DNA from: Rhizobium leguminosarum bv. viciae USDA 2370
GTDB lineage: Bacteria; Pseudomonadota; Alphaproteobacteria; Rhizobiales; Rhizobiaceae
Assembly (NCBI RefSeq): GCF_002008365.1
Contig: NZ_MRDL01000033.1
Location: 1-35,973 of the forward strand
Reading direction: 5' to 3'
Length of the DNA stretch: 35,973 nt
In this document: positions 29,062 through 35,973 of the stretch, piece after piece
How the letters are laid out: every line of letters begins with the position of its first letter
Numbering within the stretch: the stretch's first letter is position 1
Position numbers and translations under genes: made by a program
Notes under the pieces: model-generated
What the model was told of the DNA's origin: nothing
Database searches by the model: none
What the model saw: only the letters and a program-made list of their open reading frames with translations

Positions 29062-29914
29062 CCAGTTTTCCGACTGGCGCTGGCGTCTGAACAACCTCTA
29101 TTGGATCACCGACAAATCAGGCAAACGCGTCAGGTTCGAATTGAACTGGACGCAGATGACGTTTTTCGAGCAGATGCATTACCTCAATGTGCTGCTGAAA
29201 GCCCGCCAGCTGGGTCTGACGACCTTCATTCAGATCTTCATGCTCGATGCCTGCGTCTTCAACCGGGATATCCGCGCCGGCACCATCGCCCATACGCTCG
29301 GCGACGTGCAGACGATCTTCCGGGACAAGATCAAATATCCCTATGACAATCTGCCGGATGATATCCGCACCGCCGTGCCTGTCGTCAGAGCCAACCAGAC
29401 CGAACTGCTGCTTGCCCACAATTCGAGCATCCGGGTCGGAACCTCGTTGCTGCGGTCGGGAACGCTGCAATATCTGCATATCTCCGAATATGGAAAGCTT
29501 TGCGCGAAATATCCCGACAAGGCGCGGGAAGTCCGTACCGGTGCTTTGAATACGGTGCAGGCCGGCCAGCTGGTCTTCGTTGAAAGCACGGCGGAAGGCC
29601 AGGAGGGGCATTTTTATACGCTCTGCGACGATGCCCAGGTCAAGCAGCGCCAGGCGGCGAAACTGACGGAACTCGATTTCAAGTTCCATTTCTTTCCCTG
29701 GTGGAAGGAGCCGCAATATGGGATCGCGCCCGAAGGCGTCATCATCACCGATGCTTTCGCAAAGTATTTCTGCAACCTGTCCGATCAGGGCATCACGCTG
29801 ACGGACGGGCAGAAAGCCTGGTACGTCAAGTAGGCCGAAACCCAGCTCGGCGACATGAAGCGCGAATACATTCGTGGCTGGCGCGACTGGCAATGCAAGA
29901 GGCTTTGGGGATGA
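29027..29914 (+). pseudogene. Truncated phage terminase large subunit
   Basis: The frame from ATG 29027 gives 268 residues of the ATPase half: WRWRLNNLYWITDKSGKRVR, ARQLGLTTFIQIFML, then SEYGKLCAKYPDKAREV and VFVESTAEGQEGHFY. It ends at TAG 29831-29833. The same frame goes on as AETQLGDMKREY, which is the continuation expected of the family, so the TAG is a nonsense change (probably from AAG). After KREY the sequence leaves the family (IRGWRDWQCKRLWG) and stops at 29912. The nuclease half is missing. The enzyme cannot package DNA. Confidence 0.85.
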
Positions 29915-30646
29915 TGGTCTAGACGCGGGATAAAGAAACCGTGATTTCGTTGAAGTCTTCAGGTGCCGGAAACCGGGCATAGCGTTGACGCCTCTCCAAC
30001 GAAGCGAGTGTAGATTTTCAGAAGTTCTGCCATCCTTGATCTGAAATTCCAACTGTCTCGACAGTTAAAACTTCAGCTTCGCCACGCCTCCTCGATGAGG
30101 TTGAGGCATGGGATATCGCAAAAGCCAAGATGTGCGGCTCGGTAGAATACAGCGGCGTTTTCGTGAAAGGCATTCCGGTGCCTGCCGCCTTGCACTGAAC
30201 CCTACGGATGATGGTTCGGACGGGGTGGCCGGGTACAAGCGGACATTGTCCATTGCGACCTGTGGTCAGTTTGAGCTCCAGCACGTAGATCGAGGAAGCG
30301 CGTTGCTAGGACCGTTCACAATACATGATGCGCTGACACGTCGGTCGGAAACGCGGAGATGAAGATCATGTTGTTCCATTGGCCGTGAGGAGTTTTGCAC
30401 AACGACCGCTCACCAGATAGGGGCGCCATATTCGTTCTTTGTTTGCAAGGTGCCGGCGAAGTGCAGATATGCTACCGACGGTGCGCTGTTGCTTCTTCGC
30501 CACAACCGGCTCGAAATCTGGCGAGCTCGAATATCCCCCCGTGGCGCAGTATTTCCGAGTGAGTTACATCATCAGCAAGCAGCCGCAGCAGGCGGTTGGG
30601 CCGGTGGAGCGCGGTAATCTGTAGCTTAAGGGGAATAGTTCCGCGC
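29915..30646. other. Gene-poor stretch before the secretion locus
   Basis: 732 bases. The only coding-like piece is a short frame at about 30044-30196 (plus strand) that reads LLDEVEAWDIAKAKMCGS and ends VKGIPVPAALH then TGA. It has no start codon and may be a gene tail. A palindrome lies at 30051-30066. No intact gene, RNA or repeat copy was found. The promoter of the ABC exporter should lie in the last 200 bases, but no clear -35/-10 pair stands out. Confidence 0.45.
30051..30066. promoter_or_regulatory. Perfect palindrome, possible operator
   Basis: AACTGTC-TC-GACAGTT has seven-base arms and a two-base centre. It is not near a confident start codon, so its role is open. Confidence 0.3.
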
Positions 30647-32794
30647 ATGGATGGCAGCCTTTCGCAGCATCTGGACTCCGGTCTTCGTGCGCTCTGCGGC
30701 ATCGCTGCATTCTATCGCATTGCTGCCGACCCGGTTCAGCTGCAGCACGACCTGGCGTTGAAGGGGCGCACGTCCCGGGCCATCGACATTCAACGAGCAG
30801 CCAAGATCATCGGGCTTAGGGCGCGTGTCGTGGAGAAGGTCACGGAGCAACGTCTTCGAGCCATGCCCGTCCCCGCTATTGTTCAAGCGCGCAGCGGCTC
30901 CTTTCAGGTGCTCGGCGGGTTGAACCCATCTGGGAAGTACAGACTCGTCGATCCGATAACGCGCGTTGATCGTGAAATCGCTCCTGCGGATATACTAGCC
31001 GAAATCGACGCACGCGTTATTCTTGTGGGGCGGCGCATAAGAGGCGAAGGGTCCGACCCGCGAGAATTCGGCTTCAAGTGGTTTCTGCCATCGATCTGGC
31101 GTTATCGAAAGCCGCTTGCCCATGTATTGCTTGCCTCGTTGTTTGTGCAGATCTTCGCGCTCATTACACCTTTGTTCTTCCAGGTCGTGGTCGACAAGGT
31201 CCTGACGCACAAAGCCTATTCGACCCTGTTCGTGCTTGTTGCCGGCATCGCGATCATTGGTCTCTTCGATGTCATGCTTCAATATCTGAGGGCCTATGCG
31301 TTGGCTCACACGACGAACCGGATCGATGTCGAGCTCGGCCAACGATTGTTCCATCATCTCCTGCGGCTGCCGCTGGAGTATTTCGAGACGCGATCCGCCG
31401 GCCAGACGGTCGCCCGCGTTCGAGAACTTGAAACGATCCGCGCATTTCTGACTGGGCAGGGGCTGTTTTCGGCGCTCGACGTCATTTTCACTTTTGTCTT
31501 CATCGCGGTTCTTTTCGCCTATTCCTGGAGCTTGACCCTGATTGTCGTTGCGGCGATCCCGGTCTACCTCCTGATCGGAATCGTGGTTCGACCGCCGTTG
31601 CGCGAATTCGTCAAAGAGAAGTTCAATCGGGGAGCGGCAAACCAGCAGTTCCTGGTCGAAGCGATCGTCGGTGTCCACACGGTTAAATCCGCCGCGGTGG
31701 AGCCGGTGATGCAGGCGCAGTGGGAGGAAAAGCTCGCAGCTTACGTGCGAACAGCCTTCGATACGACACTGCTTAGCGCTGGCGGACAAAATGCCATTCA
31801 ATATGTGAGCAAGCTTTCGACGGCGGCCCTTCTTCTTTTCGGTGCGAGGGCCGTGATGAACGGGGAGCTTTCCGTTGGTTCGCTTGTTGCCTTCAACATG
31901 ATCGCAGGGCAGGTCACCCAGCCGGTTTTGAGGTTGTCCCAACTCTGGCAGGATTTCCAACAGGTGCAGATCTCGGTCGATCGGCTCGGCGACATTCTGA
32001 ACACGCCGATGGAGCGTCAGCCAATCGCCCGTTTGTCGTTGCCTGCCCCAAGGGGGAACATTGAACTTCGAAATGTCACCTTCCGCTATCGGCCCGGCTC
32101 TCCGGAAGTCTTGAAAAACGTATCGCTGGAAATCAAACCCGGAGAGATCATCGGTGTCGTCGGCGCATCGGGCTCCGGAAAGTCCACGCTTGCCAAGCTG
32201 GTGCAGCGTCTCTACGTCCCCGAAGAGGGTCAGGTCCTGCTGGATGGCATGGATCTATCACAACTCGACCCCGCCTGGCTTCGAAGCCACATCGGAGTCG
32301 TTCTCCAAGAGAACCTGCTCTTCAATCGCACGATCCACGACAATATCGCTTTCTCAAACCCGGCGATGCACCGCGCTCAGGTTATTGCGGTTGCCAAGCT
32401 CGCCGGGGCGGATGAATTCATTTTGCGGTTGCCGCAAGGCTACGACACGATGATCGAAGAACGTGGCGCGAACCTGTCCGGCGGCCAGCGTCAGAGGATC
32501 GCCATTGCCCGTGCGCTTGCTACCGCCCCGCCGATCTTGATTTTCGATGAGGCGACCAGCGCCCTCGACTATGAGAGCGAACGCGTCGTACAGACCAATA
32601 TGCGCCAGATCGCCGCCGGCCGAACGGTTATCATCATTGCGCACCGGCTCGCAGCTGTGCGGCCATGCAATCGGATCATCGGTATGGCAGACGGACGCAT
32701 AGCGGAAATTGGCAGCCATGACGATCTGCTTAAGCGCCCGGACGGGCTCTATGCGCGGCTTTGGGCCTTGCAGAATGACAGAGGCGCCGCATGA
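30647..32794 (+). CDS. Type I secretion ABC exporter (HlyB-like)
   Basis: 715 residues. An N-terminal C39-like domain (about 8-120) keeps a Cys (LRALCGIAAFYRI), but the catalytic His region reads SGSFQVLGG, so it should bind, not cut, the substrate. The six-helix ABC transmembrane domain spans about 150-440. The nucleotide-binding domain has Walker A GASGSGKST (506-514), the signature LSGGQRQR (610) and Walker B ILIFDEATSALD (630). It energises export through an inner-membrane complex with the HlyD-like protein, whose gene overlaps its stop (ATGA). The cargo is probably the RTX protease downstream. A TolC-type outer-membrane channel is not in the window. Confidence 0.94.
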   Translation: MDGSLSQHLDSGLRALCGIAAFYRIAADPVQLQHDLALKGRTSRAIDIQRAAKIIGLRARVVEKVTEQRLRAMPVPAIVQARSGSFQVLGGLNPSGKYRLVDPITRVDREIAPADILAEIDARVILVGRRIRGEGSDPREFGFKWFLPSIWRYRKPLAHVLLASLFVQIFALITPLFFQVVVDKVLTHKAYSTLFVLVAGIAIIGLFDVMLQYLRAYALAHTTNRIDVELGQRLFHHLLRLPLEYFETRSAGQTVARVRELETIRAFLTGQGLFSALDVIFTFVFIAVLFAYSWSLTLIVVAAIPVYLLIGIVVRPPLREFVKEKFNRGAANQQFLVEAIVGVHTVKSAAVEPVMQAQWEEKLAAYVRTAFDTTLLSAGGQNAIQYVSKLSTAALLLFGARAVMNGELSVGSLVAFNMIAGQVTQPVLRLSQLWQDFQQVQISVDRLGDILNTPMERQPIARLSLPAPRGNIELRNVTFRYRPGSPEVLKNVSLEIKPGEIIGVVGASGSGKSTLAKLVQRLYVPEEGQVLLDGMDLSQLDPAWLRSHIGVVLQENLLFNRTIHDNIAFSNPAMHRAQVIAVAKLAGADEFILRLPQGYDTMIEERGANLSGGQRQRIAIARALATAPPILIFDEATSALDYESERVVQTNMRQIAAGRTVIIIAHRLAAVRPCNRIIGMADGRIAEIGSHDDLLKRPDGLYARLWALQNDRGAA

Positions 32795-34248
32795 AAGGTG
32801 GACCTGTCCAAGCTGTTCGATATGCCGGTCTTCCGCCGCGCCCGGCCAAGCGATCCGATCATGAGTTTCTGGCACCGGCGATCGAAATCCTGGAGACCCC
32901 ACCCTCGCCGGTGCGCCTGGCACTGATCTTGATCATTTGCGCCTTCGTCACAACGGCATTGATCTGGTCCTATATCGGTCACATCGACATCATCGCAGCC
33001 GCACAGGGCAAGATTCAGCCGGCAGGCCGCGTTAAGGTTGTTCAGCCGCTGTTGACGGGTAAGGTGAAGGCGCTGCCGCCATCAAATGGCACACAGGTCA
33101 AGACCGGTGATATCCTGCTCGAACTTGATCCGACGGATGCTATTGCCGATGAGACGGATGCGGCAAAAGGCCTGGCGTCTGTGAACGCCGAGGTCCGGCG
33201 CCGAAAATCTGCGGTAAACTATGTTCGTTCTCAGGAGAGCGACCAGCTGCCGCCAACGATCTCATGGGATGCCGACACGGCCGATGAATTGCGTCGTCGT
33301 GAAGAAGGCATCCTGCGGGGCGACCTCGAACAATACCAGGCCGCAGTTGCGTCGCTTGATGCTCAGAAGCACCAGAAGGAAGTGGAGCGCGATCGTCTGA
33401 CGGTGACGGTTGCGGCTCAGAACTCGCTGGTTGAAACGCTGAAAGAGCGTGTGGCGATGCGCAATATGCTGGCTTCGAAGGAAGCCGGCACCATGGCAAG
33501 CGTCATCGATGCGACGCAAACATTGAAGGAGCAGGCGACGCAACTGGCTATGCAGGAAGGTCAGCTCGCTGATGCCGCCGCCGGAATTGAGGTCCTTGCG
33601 AGGGAGAAGGACAAGCTAAAACGAGCATTCCTGGGCGATCAGCTCGAGCGGCTGGGTAATGCGGAACGTCGGGTCGAAGAGCTGGAGCAGCGGCTGGCGA
33701 AAACCAGAAATGTTCGCGAGCAGATGACCTTGCGCAGTCCAATAGACGGCACGGTGCAAGCATCCTCGATTACCAGTGTGGGTCAAGTGGTGACCGTCGG
33801 CGAGGACGTGATGCGTGTCGTACCTGAGGGAAGCACACTGGAGCTCGAAGCTTACGTTTTGAACAAGGACATCGGCTTCATCAAGGTCGGCCAGGATGCT
33901 GTCGTCAAGCTCGAAGCCTTTCCCTTTACACGCTACGGAACCATCCCGGCCCGCGTTATCAAAATTGCGGCCGATGCGATTCCGGAACCCGATGCCGCGC
34001 GTCGTGAAGGCGACCCTGCGGCACGACAGTCGGAGACAACGTTCGGCGGCGCCGAAAGGATGCAGAACCTCGTTTTTCCGGTGACATTGAGTTTGGAGGC
34101 AGATCAAATTCTAGCAGATGGCCGTAACGTCCAGTTAAGTGCGGGCCTGGCAGCAGTTGCGGAGGTTCGAACGGGCGAGCGCAGGATCCTGGAATATGTC
34201 TTCTCGCCTTTGATCGAGGTCGCGGAGGAAGCCCTTCATGAGCGTTAG
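32791..34248 (+). CDS. HlyD-family membrane fusion (periplasmic adaptor) protein
   Basis: 485 residues. A cytoplasmic start is followed by one membrane helix (about 41-61, LALILIICAFVTTALIW). The lipoyl half-motif is KVVQPLLTGKVKALPPSNGT, then long coiled-coil helices (about 170-310, with REEGILRGDLEQYQAAVASL). The second lipoyl half has RNVREQMTLRSPIDGTVQAS, and the beta-barrel end is LEADQILADGRNVQLSAGL. It bridges the ABC exporter to an outer-membrane TolC protein. The ATG overlaps the exporter stop by four bases, indicating one operon. Confidence 0.94.
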   Translation: MKGGPVQAVRYAGLPPRPAKRSDHEFLAPAIEILETPPSPVRLALILIICAFVTTALIWSYIGHIDIIAAAQGKIQPAGRVKVVQPLLTGKVKALPPSNGTQVKTGDILLELDPTDAIADETDAAKGLASVNAEVRRRKSAVNYVRSQESDQLPPTISWDADTADELRRREEGILRGDLEQYQAAVASLDAQKHQKEVERDRLTVTVAAQNSLVETLKERVAMRNMLASKEAGTMASVIDATQTLKEQATQLAMQEGQLADAAAGIEVLAREKDKLKRAFLGDQLERLGNAERRVEELEQRLAKTRNVREQMTLRSPIDGTVQASSITSVGQVVTVGEDVMRVVPEGSTLELEAYVLNKDIGFIKVGQDAVVKLEAFPFTRYGTIPARVIKIAADAIPEPDAARREGDPAARQSETTFGGAERMQNLVFPVTLSLEADQILADGRNVQLSAGLAAVAEVRTGERRILEYVFSPLIEVAEEALHER

Positions 34249-34368
34249 TTACCTAGGTCAAAACCCTACTGAAGCGAGATAAGACTTGTAGTTGAAGTTT
34301 CACCCTCATGCGGAGCAGAGGGAACCGGCATTTGGCACGGCAGAGTGGATTAGGCAAACGGGGATTTT

Positions 34369-35973
34369 ATGACGAAGCTTATTACTTCGACGAAGAACGT
34401 CAGCTTGACTGGGGATCAGAAAGTTGACGGGCTGTTCAGTGGCACAGCCTGGGACGGAACGATAACCTATGCGTTTCCCACCTTCTCGACATCGTATTCC
34501 TATGCCGGCGAGAAAGATTGGGGTTTCTCTGCGATTTCCTCGCAGCAGCAGTCTTTTGCCTTGTTCTTCATGGAGCAATCCTACGGAAATACGGCAAATG
34601 ACGGTTTCTCCGTTGAGGGATTTACGAACGCCAACTTTCAGGCCGCTAGTGCGGAGACCGCATCGGTGCGGTTCGCTCAGTCATGGATGCCCCCGACGGC
34701 ATGGGCCTATTATCCAGACACTCCCGAGGCAGGCGGCGATGTCTGGTTCGGGACGTCATATGCCGGCACTGAAGATGATCTTCGCTTTCCGGAGTTCGGC
34801 AACTATGCCGGCCATACCTTGGCGCATGAACTGGGCCATGCTCTCGGGCTGAAACATGCTCATGAAGGGGATGCTTCCAATACGACAGTTGTTCCGAGCG
34901 CATATGACTCGCTCGAATACACGATCATGACCTACCACACATATGTCGGAGACGATTTGAGTGGGATCAAGTATGAGCATGACGGTGCGCCACAAACTTT
35001 CATGATGCTCGACATCGCCGCCCTGCAGGAAATGTATGGTGCGGACTACACGACCAACAGTGGCAATACCGTTTACAAGTGGAATCCGAACCAAGGCATC
35101 ACCTATGTCAACGGGGTTGCGGCCATCACGCCCGATGCCAACCGCATCTTCGCGACAATCTGGGACGGCGGCGGTATCGATACCTATGATTTGAGCGCTT
35201 ATAGCACCGCCCTCACGATCGATTTGCGAGCAGGGGGGTACTCGGTCTTTTCCCAGGGCCAGTTGGCCGATCTGGCGGGGGGGCCGAATAATGGTTACGC
35301 CCGCGGCAACATTTTCAACGCGCTTCTTTATAACGACAACGTTGCCTCCTTGATCGAGAATGTTCAGGCCGGCTCCGGCGACGATACGATTGTCGGCAAC
35401 GAAGCGAACAATATGCTTTGGGGAAATGCCGGAAATGATTCGCTGTCCGGTGGTACTGGCGTCGACACATTGATCGGCGGCACTGGCAACGACACCTATT
35501 TCGTCGACAATGCCGCCGACGTCGTCACCGAAAACGCCAGGGAGGGGACCGACACGGTTCGCGCCACGGCAAGCTACACGCTTGGTGCCAATGTCGAAAA
35601 CCTAACCTTTATCGGCACCGGGGCCTTCAGCGGTGTCGGAAACGGGCTCGACAACACGATCACGGGGGGCGCCGCCACCGATACGCTCTTAGGCGGCGCC
35701 GGCAACGATACGCTGGACGGTGGCGCCGGCGCCGACACGCTGCTCGGCGGTGCGGGGGACGATACCTACATCGTCGACAATGCCGGCGACAGCGTCACCG
35801 AGAACGCCAGCGAGGGGACCGACACGGTTCGCACGAACTTGGCGAGCTATACGCTTGGCGCCAATGTCGAGAACCTAACCTATAACGGAACTGCGGCCTT
35901 TGCCGGAACGGGCAACTCGCTGGACAACCTTATCATCGGTGGCGCTGCCAGCGATATGCTTTCTGGCGGCGCC
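34369..35973 (+). CDS. Serralysin-like RTX zinc metalloprotease, 3' end beyond window
   Basis: An open frame of 535 codons runs to the last base. The catalytic motif HELGHALGLKH lies at residues 153-163 (three zinc His, E154 the base) and the Met-turn at M187 (TIMTYHTY), as in M10/serralysin proteases. From about residue 335 the sequence becomes RTX calcium-binding nonapeptides (GSGDDTI, GNAGNDSLSGG, GGAGNDTLDGG). These alternate with a 90-residue unit repeated in tandem (NDTYFVDNAADVVTENARE and DDTYIVDNAGDSVTENASE). RTX domains fold in calcium outside the cell and carry the C-terminal type I secretion signal, which lies beyond the window. GGGGA precedes ATG 34369. It is the likely cargo of the ABC/HlyD pair 120 bases upstream. 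Confidence 0.92.
   Translation, partial: MTKLITSTKNVSLTGDQKVDGLFSGTAWDGTITYAFPTFSTSYSYAGEKDWGFSAISSQQQSFALFFMEQSYGNTANDGFSVEGFTNANFQAASAETASVRFAQSWMPPTAWAYYPDTPEAGGDVWFGTSYAGTEDDLRFPEFGNYAGHTLAHELGHALGLKHAHEGDASNTTVVPSAYDSLEYTIMTYHTYVGDDLSGIKYEHDGAPQTFMMLDIAALQEMYGADYTTNSGNTVYKWNPNQGITYVNGVAAITPDANRIFATIWDGGGIDTYDLSAYSTALTIDLRAGGYSVFSQGQLADLAGGPNNGYARGNIFNALLYNDNVASLIENVQAGSGDDTIVGNEANNMLWGNAGNDSLSGGTGVDTLIGGTGNDTYFVDNAADVVTENAREGTDTVRATASYTLGANVENLTFIGTGAFSGVGNGLDNTITGGAATDTLLGGAGNDTLDGGAGADTLLGGAGDDTYIVDNAGDSVTENASEGTDTVRTNLASYTLGANVENLTYNGTAAFAGTGNSLDNLIIGGAASDMLSGGA

Noticed and set aside
28353..29914. Gene transfer agent cluster
   Set aside because: The spike-base and terminase similarity could suggest one, but only three genes remain, two are broken, and the usual portal and capsid genes are absent.
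29117..30052. 311-codon minus-strand frame
   Set aside because: It is antisense to the terminase large subunit, whose family motifs are on the plus strand.
30108..30362. 84-codon plus-strand frame
   Set aside because: No ribosome site, Arg-rich out-of-frame composition, and it conflicts with the more protein-like frame ending at about 30196.

Overview
The window looks like a chromosomal stretch of a Rhizobium (R. leguminosarum/etli-like alphaproteobacterium). The base composition is GC-rich. SOS boxes have the alphaproteobacterial form GAAC-N7-GAAC. Two-hairpin intergenic palindromes resemble the rhizobial RIME family. The gene content is typical of rhizobia: a HWE/HisKA_2-type kinase with a single-domain response regulator, class III cyclases fused to TolB/TPR modules, and many TetR- and LysR-controlled small redox operons. 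The genus is an inference from these traits, not from a database search. No rRNA, tRNA or CRISPR was seen.

Layout. Positions 1-1711 hold a gene end, a RIME-like repeat and two small membrane protein genes (DoxX-like, DUF4267-like) divergent from a TetR gene with paired operators. A class III cyclase-TolB-TPR protein (2170-3942) and an HdeD-like membrane protein follow. Next is a secreted-protein gene broken by an amber codon (4929-5573), which shares an operator motif with the TetR gene above it. Positions 6395-7784 are an SOS operon: LexA box, SRAP/YedK protein and two small orphan proteins, one with spaced Cys and His residues. Positions 7837-9551 hold an SDR and an AraC regulator whose intergenic region seems to have been lost. 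Then come a TetR/VOC pair, a DUF4440-like relic, a nucleoside deaminase, a TadG-like von Willebrand protein, a EutQ-like cupin, a class II aldolase, a C39-like peptidase whose C-terminus is made of repeat DNA, a cupin relic, and a response regulator/histidine kinase pair.

Positions 16771-20424 are a LysR regulator divergent from a compact operon: DODA-type extradiol dioxygenase, glutaredoxin-like protein, DoxX and quinone oxidoreductase. Together they suggest handling of quinones or catechols. A second LexA box (20540-20554), matching the first at 19 of 20 positions across the extended site, drives two uncharacterised genes (20603-21207). A TetR gene, an SDR and an OYE-type ene-reductase follow, with repeated operators between the TetR gene and the SDR. 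Then come a GFA-family protein, an ArsR-SRPBCC pair with an apparently leaderless promoter, a DUF6869-like protein, a one-helix membrane protein and a secreted dienelactone-hydrolase-like enzyme.

Positions 27700-29914 are a gene graveyard: two decayed copies of the one-helix protein's relatives, a RIME-like repeat, and a prophage scrap made of a frameshifted spike-base gene, an intact terminase small subunit and a nonsense-truncated terminase large subunit. The right end (30647-35973) is a type I secretion locus: ABC exporter, HlyD-type fusion protein and a serralysin-like RTX metalloprotease that runs off the window and is the likely cargo.

The strongest leads for new biology are the two SOS operons with uncharacterised small proteins and the LysR/dioxygenase redox operon. 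The rest of the unusual material is mainly gene decay that can be read at base level.
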